A stretch of 64,000 bases of DNA. It comes from Thermoanaerobaculia bacterium (GTDB lineage Bacteria > Acidobacteriota > Thermoanaerobaculia > UBA5066). Both the position numbers and the translations under genes were made by a program. Below the pieces are notes generated by a model. It had not been told where the DNA came from, ran no database searches, and saw only the letters and a list, made by a program, of their open reading frames with translations. Shown here piece by piece: positions 17,010 through 24,012 of this stretch; position 1 is the first letter of the stretch; each line of letters begins with the position of its first letter. Location: positions 186,001 to 250,000 of the forward strand of contig JAJVIN010000001.1 of NCBI GenBank assembly GCA_022071945.1. Reading direction: 5' to 3'.

Positions 17010-17038
17010 AATCTAGATCGATCTCGTGGCGACGTCAA
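17010..17038 (-). promoter_or_regulatory. Promoter of the defence operon
   Basis: On the minus strand, TTGACG (17033-17038) is separated by exactly 17 bp from TAGATT (17010-17015), a strong sigma70-type match. Six bases separate the -10 box from the GTG start at 17003, so transcription would begin at about the start codon. The spacer contains a perfect 10-bp palindrome, AGATCGATCT (17015-17024). Confidence 0.7.
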
Positions 17039-17052
17039 GTGCTATATAACAC
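17039..17052. promoter_or_regulatory. Candidate operator abutting the -35 box
   Basis: GTGCTATATAACAC is a 14-bp palindrome with one imperfect pair, directly upstream of the -35 hexamer. With the palindrome in the promoter spacer it is a plausible binding site for the Xre-type HTH at the N-terminus of the helicase. This is inference from position and symmetry only. Confidence 0.4.
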
Positions 17053-17196
17053 ATTGATCGGGGCGAGGACGGGGCATTCGAGTTGCTGGGATTGGACGGC
17101 CCGAACATCGCCTGTGCCCGGTGCTCGGCGCGGAACAAAACGTCGAGCGGGCTACTAGCCTGATGTCTGGAGCAGAGCCGTACCGGGCTTCTGTCT

Positions 17197-17337
17197 GGCC
17201 GCGGCCGGGTCAAGGATGACCGCTGCCAGAGTCCCTTCACCCGGTCCTGCGCACCACCCTCTCCCCGAATCCGCCGGGTAAGGGCACGCCCCACCGCTCT
17301 CCCGTCGTGCCCCCGCCCGTCTTCAGCGGAAGTTGCT
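17197..17337. repeat. Right direct repeat bounding the defence island
   Basis: Carries the same two blocks as 2690-2737 in the same order: an exact 18-mer at 17197-17214 and an exact 15-mer at 17323-17337. The 15-mer is the true 3' end of the CoA-binding gene (Ser-Asn-Phe-Arg-stop). The blocks are farther apart here, with a REP-like element between them. The rest of 17053-17196 holds no gene or repeat that I can see. Confidence 0.75.
17233..17285. repeat. REP-like palindromic element, copy B
   Basis: CCCTTCACCCGG, ACCACCCTCTCCCC and CCGCCGGGTAAGGG follow the same plan as copies A and C: CCCTCACCC, a stem, ACCCTCTCCC, a stem, then an AGGG end. More degenerate than copy A. It splits the right direct repeat, so it probably arrived after the repeat formed, or was lost from the left copy. 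Confidence 0.5.
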
Positions 17338-17742
17338 GGCCACCATGATGCAGGCCTCGTAGACCGTCTTGAAGGGGGCCTTCGCGAAGAGCTCGAGGAC
17401 CGCGTCGTCGTAGCTGCCGTCTTGCAGCCACACCGCGGGCAGGTTCAATCGCGACACATCCGCCAGAACGGCTCGCGTGACCTTCGGCGGAGTCACCACG
17501 TTCACGAGGTGGACCGGTCCGGGCACGGAACCCAGATCCGGAAACGCCGGCAGGCCCGCGATCTCCGATTCCTTCGGGTTGACCGGAATCACGGTGTACC
17601 CCTTTGACGAGAGGTTCCTCACGATGATGTTGCCGTACTTGGACGGGTCGTTACTCGCCCCGACGACGGCGATCCGCGTCTCGGGACTCCGGTTCTTCAG
17701 AAGGGCGAGGATCTCGGCGGGATGAGGGTCTGGGAAATTCAT
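17323..17742 (-). CDS. CoA-binding domain protein (YccU-like)
   Basis: A 139-residue single Rossmann domain of the CoA_binding_2/YccU family. It shows IAVVGASNDPSKYG (about 24-37), GYTVIPVNPKESEI (about 48-61) and VWLQDGSYDDAVLELFAKA near the end. Members bind CoA-like nucleotides and resemble the alpha subunit of succinyl-CoA synthetase; the cellular role is unclear. The start is an ATG at 17742, 11 bases after the stop of the solute-binding-protein gene, so they form one unit. Its final 15 bases are duplicated at the far end of the defence island, which marks this 3' end as the insertion site. Confidence 0.88.
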   Translation of the reverse strand: MNFPDPHPAEILALLKNRSPETRIAVVGASNDPSKYGNIIVRNLSSKGYTVIPVNPKESEIAGLPAFPDLGSVPGPVHLVNVVTPPKVTRAVLADVSRLNLPAVWLQDGSYDDAVLELFAKAPFKTVYEACIMVASNFR

Positions 17743-17753
17743 GTGAGGACGGC

Positions 17754-18719
17754 CTACTTGGCCCCGAGGGCCTTCTTGGCGGCTGCCAGGAGGTCGAGCT
17801 TGACCCACTCCTTTGCGACCGGCGGCTTCTCCAGCTTGCCGACGCCGTTTCTCACCATCATGTCGGTCGTCACCTGGACGTGGTCGAGCGTGATGTCGTA
17901 CGTGAACGACGCATTCCCCATGACTTCCTGGTAGTCGGCCGCGCTTAACTGCCCCTTGAACACCGTCTCGCGGACGTACTTCTCCGCGACCGCGGGCTCC
18001 TTGATGAACGTGCTCGTCGCCTCGACGAAGCACTTCAAAACGCGCGCGGCGACGTCGGGCTTCTCTTCGTACAGCTTCTTCGTCATGACGAGAGCGCGCA
18101 CCGGCTCTCCCATCGGGGTGTTGTACGGCTTGACGATCTCCGTACCGAACCCCTTCGCGATCGCCTGGGTCGACTGCGGCTCGGACTGGCACATGGCGTC
18201 GATCTTCTTGTTGAGGAGCGCGTCGTTGAGCTCGGGGTAGGCCATGTAGACGACCTGGACGTCCTTGTCACCCTTCTCGGACCACGTCAAACCCACCTTG
18301 CCGAGCTGGGCGATGAGGGCGAGCTCCTGCGCGCCTCCGCGCGCGACACCCACCTTCTTGCCCTTCAGATCCGTGACGTTCTTCAGCTTCAGATCCGCCC
18401 GGCCCACGATGCGGACACCACCCTTGGCGAACCCGGCCACCACGTAGACCGGAGCGCCCGAGGAACGGCCAACGATCGCGGCGTCGAGCGCGCTCGCCGC
18501 GACGTCGATCTCGCCCGCCAGGATACCGGGCAGGATGTCGATCCCCTTCTCGAAGACCTTCTCCTGGATCTTGAGGTTGTATTTCGGGGCGATCTCTTTC
18601 ATGTACCAGACGGCCCCGTAGTGAGCGAATTTCAGATTCCCGAGACGGACGGCATCCTGGGCACAAACCGGCGTCGCGAACAGGGCTGAGGCCAGAACGA
18701 ACAAGATGGCCTTCTTCAC
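17754..18719 (-). CDS. NMT1/SsuA-like ABC solute-binding protein
   Basis: A 321-residue secreted protein. A signal peptide (about 1-20, cleavage near Val-Cys-Ala-Gln) is followed by an NMT1/ThiY/SsuA-type periplasmic binding fold: LGNLKFAHYGAVWYMKEIA, then GEIDVAASALDAAIVG and DLKGKKVGVARGGAQE. Such proteins deliver sulfonates, nitrate, taurine or thiamine precursors to an ABC transporter. No permease or ATPase gene lies beside it in this window, so it is an orphan here. GTG start with AGAGGAGG a few bases upstream. The ligand cannot be predicted. Confidence 0.87.
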   Translation of the reverse strand: MKKAILFVLASALFATPVCAQDAVRLGNLKFAHYGAVWYMKEIAPKYNLKIQEKVFEKGIDILPGILAGEIDVAASALDAAIVGRSSGAPVYVVAGFAKGGVRIVGRADLKLKNVTDLKGKKVGVARGGAQELALIAQLGKVGLTWSEKGDKDVQVVYMAYPELNDALLNKKIDAMCQSEPQSTQAIAKGFGTEIVKPYNTPMGEPVRALVMTKKLYEEKPDVAARVLKCFVEATSTFIKEPAVAEKYVRETVFKGQLSAADYQEVMGNASFTYDITLDHVQVTTDMMVRNGVGKLEKPPVAKEWVKLDLLAAAKKALGAK

Positions 18720-18947
18720 GGTATCGCCTCCTCTACGGGCAGGGTGGAACTTCGGCTCCCACCGATTCTAGAGCCCCTGCGCTCATCCACGGAACCGCAT
18801 CACCCGTCTTCGTGACACGGCCAGCTCCATCCACTCCTTCAGTGGTCATCGATCCGGAATTGGTTCGCCGCCTCCGCCGGCTTGCGTTAGAGTCGCACGC
18901 CTCCGGCCGACCGAATCGGCGAGAACCCAAGAAGACAGGATGCACCC

Positions 18948-20324
18948 ATGAAGCATCACGAGAACATCCTCAGCCTCATCGGCGGGACTCCCCTCATCAA
19001 GCTGCATCGTTTGACCGCCGGTCTGCGAGCGACCGTTCTCGCGAAGATGGAGAACCTCAATCCGGGCGGCTCCGTGAAGGACCGAATCGGGCTCTCCATG
19101 GTGGAAGCTGCCGAGCGCGAGGGGCTCCTGAAGCCCGGAAGTACCATCGTCGAGGCGACGTCCGGCAACACCGGGATCGGCCTCGCCCTGGCCGCGGCCG
19201 TCAAGGGGTACAAGTGCGTCTTCGTGATGACGGACAAGGCCTCGGTCGAAAAGAGCCGCTACCTGAAGGCCCTCGGCGCTGACGTCGTCATCACGCCCGT
19301 GACCGCGAAGCCGGGCTCGCCCGACCACTACGTGGAGACGGCTCGCCGAATCGCCCGCGAGACCCCGAACTCCTTCTTCCCCTTCCAGTACGCCAACACG
19401 AGCAATCCCGATGCGCACTACCGGACAACCGGACCCGAGCTCTGGGAACAGACCGCGGGCCGTATCACCCACTTTGTCGCCGGTCTTGGGACCGGGGGAA
19501 CGATCTCGGGAACAGGCCGCTACCTCAAGGAGAGAAACCCCGGCGTCCGTGTGGTCGGCGCGGATCCCTACGGGTCCATCTTCAAGACCTACAAGGAAAC
19601 GGGCCACGTCCCGCAGGTGACGCCCTACCTCGTCGAGGGGATCGGTCAGGAAGTCATTCCCGAGAATGCCCACCTGCGCTACGTCGACGAGATCATCAAC
19701 GTCACCGACAAGGAGTCGTTCGACCTCTCGCGCCAGCTCGGACGCCTGGAGGGAATCTTCTGCGGCGGATCCACGGGGACGAACCTGGCGGCGGCCCTCC
19801 GCGTGGCGCGCGACCTCGATGAGTCGGGGCTCGTCGTCTTCATCGTCTGTGACACGGGAGAGCGCTACCTCTCCAAGCATCACTCGGATGAGTGGATGCG
19901 CGAAAAACGCATGCTCGAGCCGCAACGGATCACCGCTGGACTCCTCGCCAAGACGAAGAACACCCGGGCGGCCCCCGAAGTCCTCGTCTCCGCGGCCAGC
20001 AGCGAGACCGTCGCGACGGCCCTCGCCCGCATGGACGAGCTCGGCCTGTCCCAGCTGCCGGTCCTGGAGAACGGGCGCTGTGTCGGTTCGCTGAGAGAAA
20101 ACCGTGTGCTGGCGCGCGTCCTGGCGGATCGGGCGCTCGTGGACTCCCCCGTTTCGGTCGTCATGGGCGAGCCCTTCCCGGTCCTCGACGTCGACGCTCC
20201 GCTCGCGGAGGTGGTCAAGGAGCTCCAGTCGGGTCCCGCCGTCCTCGTCGAGGAATACGGACGGATCATCAGCATGCTGACCCGGCACGACGTCCTCGAC
20301 GCCACGGCCATGGCCAGCCGCTGA
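18948..20324 (+). CDS. cbs: Cystathionine beta-synthase (PLP fold plus two CBS domains)
   Basis: A 458-residue enzyme. Residues about 1-320 are a fold-type II PLP domain with the Schiff-base lysine in [11 protein letters not shown] (Lys44), the phosphate-binding SGNTGIG and the [12 protein letters not shown] loop. The tail (about 345-455) contains two CBS motifs. It condenses serine (or O-acetylserine) with homocysteine or sulfide; the CBS tail favours true cystathionine beta-synthase over cysteine synthase. Monocistronic: divergent from the solute-binding gene and convergent with the nuclease gene. No cystathionine gamma-lyase gene is nearby to confirm transsulfuration. Confidence 0.9.
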   Translation: MKHHENILSLIGGTPLIKLHRLTAGLRATVLAKMENLNPGGSVKDRIGLSMVEAAEREGLLKPGSTIVEATSGNTGIGLALAAAVKGYKCVFVMTDKASVEKSRYLKALGADVVITPVTAKPGSPDHYVETARRIARETPNSFFPFQYANTSNPDAHYRTTGPELWEQTAGRITHFVAGLGTGGTISGTGRYLKERNPGVRVVGADPYGSIFKTYKETGHVPQVTPYLVEGIGQEVIPENAHLRYVDEIINVTDKESFDLSRQLGRLEGIFCGGSTGTNLAAALRVARDLDESGLVVFIVCDTGERYLSKHHSDEWMREKRMLEPQRITAGLLAKTKNTRAAPEVLVSAASSETVATALARMDELGLSQLPVLENGRCVGSLRENRVLARVLADRALVDSPVSVVMGEPFPVLDVDAPLAEVVKELQSGPAVLVEEYGRIISMLTRHDVLDATAMASR

Positions 20325-20420
20325 GGACACGAGCCGCACGCTCCGGACCGCGTCCCTGCCAGGGCTCGCTCCTCCCGTTCCGGCCGTTCCGACAGGGGCG
20401 GACGCGCTTCTCTCTGGCCC

Positions 20421-20442
20421 CGGATCTCCGACTCGAGATCCG
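20421..20442. terminator. Hairpin between convergent genes
   Basis: CGGATCTC, a 6-nt loop and GAGATCCG form a perfect 8-bp stem between the cbs stop and the nuclease stop. There is no T-run on either side, so intrinsic termination is uncertain. The remaining bases between 20325 and 20445 show nothing else. Confidence 0.4.
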
Positions 20443-20445
20443 CCC

Positions 20446-23400
20446 TCACTTCGCGGGAGTACCGGCGAAGCCCGTCATCTCGAGATAGGTTCCGTCGCTC
20501 GTGCCTGAATCCACGTCGCGCCCATCATTGACCACGCCGTACGTGACGAAGGGCCCCGAGCCAGCCGTTCGGGTCACCCGGGCCCAACCCTCCGAGACCC
20601 CAAAAGGCTGAAGCACCAGATTCAGCTGCTTCCAGCCACCTGGCGGCAGCCTGTACGTCCCTGCCCGGCCCTTCTCCGCTCCGGTCGGTCCGTCATGGAC
20701 GAAGACCTCGAGGGTGATCTCGGCCTCCCCGGCGTTGACGAGCGCCAGATTCGACCGGCTCGTGTCGTCCTGGCGGAGTCCGTGAACGTAGGCCGTCGTC
20801 GTGGCCATCTGGCCGGCGGGAACGGCGGCGTAGAAGAGACCGAAGGCGCCTCCAGCCGGGTCCGGAGCGCTTGTCCGCGCTCCGGCGACTCCCGGTACCC
20901 GCTGACCGTCCGGCGTCTGGAACTCGATCCGAAGCGCACCCGCCCGGTCAGGACCGGCGGGACCGGCTCCTCCGGCCTTCCGGATCTCCTCGAGCGCATC
21001 CGCCAGGATCAACTGCCGGACTCCGCGCATCGAGAACTTCACGGGAGTCGACGCCTCCGTGCCCGGAGGAAAAGCCAGCGACTCGACGTACGAAACGACG
21101 GCCTCGACGTTCTGGCTGTTCGTGCCCAGCACGAGCTCGCTTTTGAACTTCGAGGTTTCCACCAGGGCGGGGAGGACATGCGAACTGGCGGTCAGCTCGG
21201 ACGGCACCGCCGGCACGAACGAACCGTCGTTCGTCGTGTTGTCGTTGATGACGGCATAGGCCAGGAAGGGCTCCGTGCCCTCGACGCGTGTCACGGTGGC
21301 GAGACCCGACGAGAACGGCGTTCTCGACAGGACCCGGTCGAGCTGCATCCACTGGCCCGGAGCAAGGACGAAGGACCCGATTTCGAAGTCCGGCGTGCCC
21401 TCGCCGACTCCGAGGGAAACCGTCACGGAGAGCGTGATCGAGGACCTCTTTCCCGCATTCGTGAGGGCGAGGTTCGTCCGGTCGGAATCGTTCTGTCGCA
21501 GCCCGAAGAGGTTCACGCTCGCCGCCGAAAGAGACCCAACGGGCAAGGCGGAGTAGGCGAGGCCTGCCCGCCCCGCACCGGCGGGCGCGGTCGTCCGTGC
21601 TCCGGCGAATACGGCGTCTGGGCTCTCCACCCCCGAGAAGAGACACCGAAGCGTCCCGCCTTGCGGGGCTTCTGGCGGGATGGGGAGCCCCTGTCCCCTG
21701 AGAAAGGCGATCGCGTCCGGGATCGTCCTCTGCTGTCCCGGCGCCAGATCGAGAGAGGCCACTCCCGTTCCGGTCGCGTGGAGAGCCTCGGCCGCCGTGT
21801 AGACCAGGTTGACCCGGGCCGGTGCCGCTCCTCGATTGGCGAGGGTGACTTCCGTCTGATAGCGGGCGCCACCGAATCCCTCCACGTCGAGGACGATCGG
21901 CAAGAAGAGCTCCGCATCGTGGCTCTTCGGGCGGGGCAGGAAATAGGCAACGGCGGGATCGTGGTCGGACAGCCTCTCGGGACGGGAGAAGTCGGCCCTC
22001 GGAACCGGACCCTCCGGGAAATCCGCGTTCACGCGGGCGAAGGCCAACCGTCTGTGGGAAGTCGCTGCCACCAGGGCCTCGTTGACGAGGATGTGGTCGA
22101 TCGCCTGCGCGTTCCCATCGAAGACGTAGGAGTACCGCTCCAGGGGAGGGAGAGTTTCGAGGAGGTTCGTCAGGTCGGGTTCCACGAGATCCGGGCTCGT
22201 GAGGACAGCCTGTCCCGCGCCGGCCGGCCGGCCCAGAATCGTCCCGACGACGTCGACGAGTCCATCATTGAAGGGGTAGGCATTGAGGTCGCCCAGCACG
22301 ATGATGTTCTCGGCAGCGTCGGCCGCCTGCCGCTCCTGGACGAGCTTTGCGACGTACTCGGCCTGAGCTCTCCTCTTCTGTCTGACCCTGTCCCCGGAGG
22401 ATGGATCCGTGATGTCGTTGAGGGAGCGGAGGTGATTCGCGATGACGGTGAGAGGAAAGCTCCCGCCGGAAGGCAAGGCGACGACGGCCCGGAGCACGAG
22501 CGGCGGCCGGTCGTTGAGGAGCGATCCGTCGACGGCGAAGATCTCGTTCTTCCCGATCTGCTCGACCGAGACGATGGTCACCCGCGGACTCTGATTGGCG
22601 AGGGCGACTGTCTTGACCAGGAATCCGATGTCGATGCCCCCGGGGTCGTTCCCCTCCTCGAGGTAGGCGGCATAGGTCGGGTCGGGAACCCCCGCGGCAA
22701 TCGCGTCCGCCGAGATGCGGGTCGCGATCGCCTTCAAGGTGGCCAGGTTCTCGACCTCTTCCAGGGCGATGATGTCGGGCGAGTGAAGGACCTCTCTGAT
22801 GAGTTTCGAGGCCTTTCTCAGCCGGCCCGCGAAGGCTTGCTGGGTCAAGACAGGCTCGCTCTTGACCGGATCATTGACGTCGTCAAAGAATCGCTCCGTG
22901 TTGAACGTGGCGACCGTGACCTCGTCCGGATCCGGCCGGGCCGGGGCCCGAGCGGACGTGAGGCCACCCGTGAGCGTCAGTTCCGCACCCGGATCGGGCA
23001 GGATCGTGTAGGCACGAGAGCCGTAGTCGAGAACCCCGGTCATTCCCTCGATGACGGTTCCCGCCGTCACGTCCAGAGCGCGGGCGCCGGTCTGGCCATC
23101 GCTGTCCACCCGCAGTCTCTCGGGGTTGGCGTCAAAGCGCGGAATCGGAGGGATGGATCCGGAAGGCGCGGGGTCATTGGCCGGGATTCCCGGTTCGCGA
23201 AAGGGGCGCGCCACTCCGGTGACGACCGCGTAAAAGACCCCGTTCCCGGCCGCCGTCGCGCTGACCTCGTTACTCGCTGACTGAGAGCCTAGGGTCGGGC
23301 CGCAGACCGTGAGGGAAGAGACACGAACGCGCATTCCCTCGAGGTGTTCGAGTTGCTCGATGATGCCGGAAGGACTCGTTTCCGAGGGGGTGATCTCGAC

Positions 23401-23808
23401 TGGGGCCGGGAGGGCATTCCCGGTGGAGTGAGCGAGGTAGTTCCTGGGAGACGTCAGTTCCGTGAGGGAAGGGCTGCCGGCGTCCGAGGAGGGGATGAAC
23501 TCGGTGACCGTTCCCGTGACCGTCAGATCTGTTCCAACAGCGGCGGTGTCGGGAGGGGCTGACGAGGTGAAGACGAGAATCCCCTCGGAGGTGCCGGGGT
23601 CGGTGTCCGCCTCGCCGTCTCTGGCTTGAAGGTAGAACCCGCTGGCGCGTCGCGCGGTCACGATTCCCCTGACTGTCACGGTCTGGCCAGTCAAGGGAGA
23701 CCGGACACCCCGTCCCTGGACATCGTGGATGGGCGTCTGGGCGAGGGCGGTTGGAGCACCAAGGAGCACCGCGGCAAAGGCCCATGAGAGCAGGAGCTTG
23801 ACCGGCAT
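20446..23808 (-). CDS. Large secreted endonuclease/exonuclease/phosphatase-family nuclease
   Basis: A 1120-residue exported protein related to extracellular nucleases (COG2374). The start is the ATG at 23808, which has GAGGAG upstream and begins a clear signal peptide (PVKLLLSWAFAAVLLG, cleaved near ALAQ). An OB-like region of about 25-270 is followed by the EEP nuclease domain: ATFNTERFF, IALEEVENL, VLGDLNAYPF, IDHILVNE and LSDHDPAVAYF supply the metal and catalytic Glu/Asp/His residues. After about 640 come two related beta-rich modules (FGLRQNDSDRTNLALTNAG and HGLRQDDTSRSNLALVNAG), probably for surface or substrate binding. Likely role: digestion of external DNA for phosphate or nutrients. 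Confidence 0.88.
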   Translation of the reverse strand: MPVKLLLSWAFAAVLLGAPTALAQTPIHDVQGRGVRSPLTGQTVTVRGIVTARRASGFYLQARDGEADTDPGTSEGILVFTSSAPPDTAAVGTDLTVTGTVTEFIPSSDAGSPSLTELTSPRNYLAHSTGNALPAPVEITPSETSPSGIIEQLEHLEGMRVRVSSLTVCGPTLGSQSASNEVSATAAGNGVFYAVVTGVARPFREPGIPANDPAPSGSIPPIPRFDANPERLRVDSDGQTGARALDVTAGTVIEGMTGVLDYGSRAYTILPDPGAELTLTGGLTSARAPARPDPDEVTVATFNTERFFDDVNDPVKSEPVLTQQAFAGRLRKASKLIREVLHSPDIIALEEVENLATLKAIATRISADAIAAGVPDPTYAAYLEEGNDPGGIDIGFLVKTVALANQSPRVTIVSVEQIGKNEIFAVDGSLLNDRPPLVLRAVVALPSGGSFPLTVIANHLRSLNDITDPSSGDRVRQKRRAQAEYVAKLVQERQAADAAENIIVLGDLNAYPFNDGLVDVVGTILGRPAGAGQAVLTSPDLVEPDLTNLLETLPPLERYSYVFDGNAQAIDHILVNEALVAATSHRRLAFARVNADFPEGPVPRADFSRPERLSDHDPAVAYFLPRPKSHDAELFLPIVLDVEGFGGARYQTEVTLANRGAAPARVNLVYTAAEALHATGTGVASLDLAPGQQRTIPDAIAFLRGQGLPIPPEAPQGGTLRCLFSGVESPDAVFAGARTTAPAGAGRAGLAYSALPVGSLSAASVNLFGLRQNDSDRTNLALTNAGKRSSITLSVTVSLGVGEGTPDFEIGSFVLAPGQWMQLDRVLSRTPFSSGLATVTRVEGTEPFLAYAVINDNTTNDGSFVPAVPSELTASSHVLPALVETSKFKSELVLGTNSQNVEAVVSYVESLAFPPGTEASTPVKFSMRGVRQLILADALEEIRKAGGAGPAGPDRAGALRIEFQTPDGQRVPGVAGARTSAPDPAGGAFGLFYAAVPAGQMATTTAYVHGLRQDDTSRSNLALVNAGEAEITLEVFVHDGPTGAEKGRAGTYRLPPGGWKQLNLVLQPFGVSEGWARVTRTAGSGPFVTYGVVNDGRDVDSGTSDGTYLEMTGFAGTPAK

Positions 23809-23995
23809 CGAAAGTTCTCCTCGAGGAGATCGTAGGCGAGGCGGTAGCGAGTGGGAAGCCTCCTGGCTGCCATGGATCCCGATGCGTCGCACCGGACCCT
23901 GGCGAGTTCTCGACTCTCGAGACAGGTCGAGAGGAGCTTCGAGCAGGGGCAGCGAGGAGACCTTCTAATCCTCCTCGCGGCCGTGTCATCATTCG

Positions 23996-24012
23996 TTTCA
24001 CATTGCGTGAAA
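23996..24012. promoter_or_regulatory. Inverted repeat over the kinase start
   Basis: TTTCAC, five bases, GTGAAA: a perfect 6-bp inverted repeat in the region between the divergent nuclease and kinase genes, overlapping the likely TTG start of the kinase. A regulator site is possible. The rest of the 194-base divergent region shows no clear promoter. Confidence 0.4.

Noticed and set aside
18846-20339. 497-codon minus-strand frame
   Set aside because: Opposite cystathionine beta-synthase, which has full PLP and CBS motifs.
20695-23280. 861-codon plus-strand open frame
   Set aside because: Shadow of the secreted nuclease gene; no domain, composition dominated by Arg, Glu and Gly.
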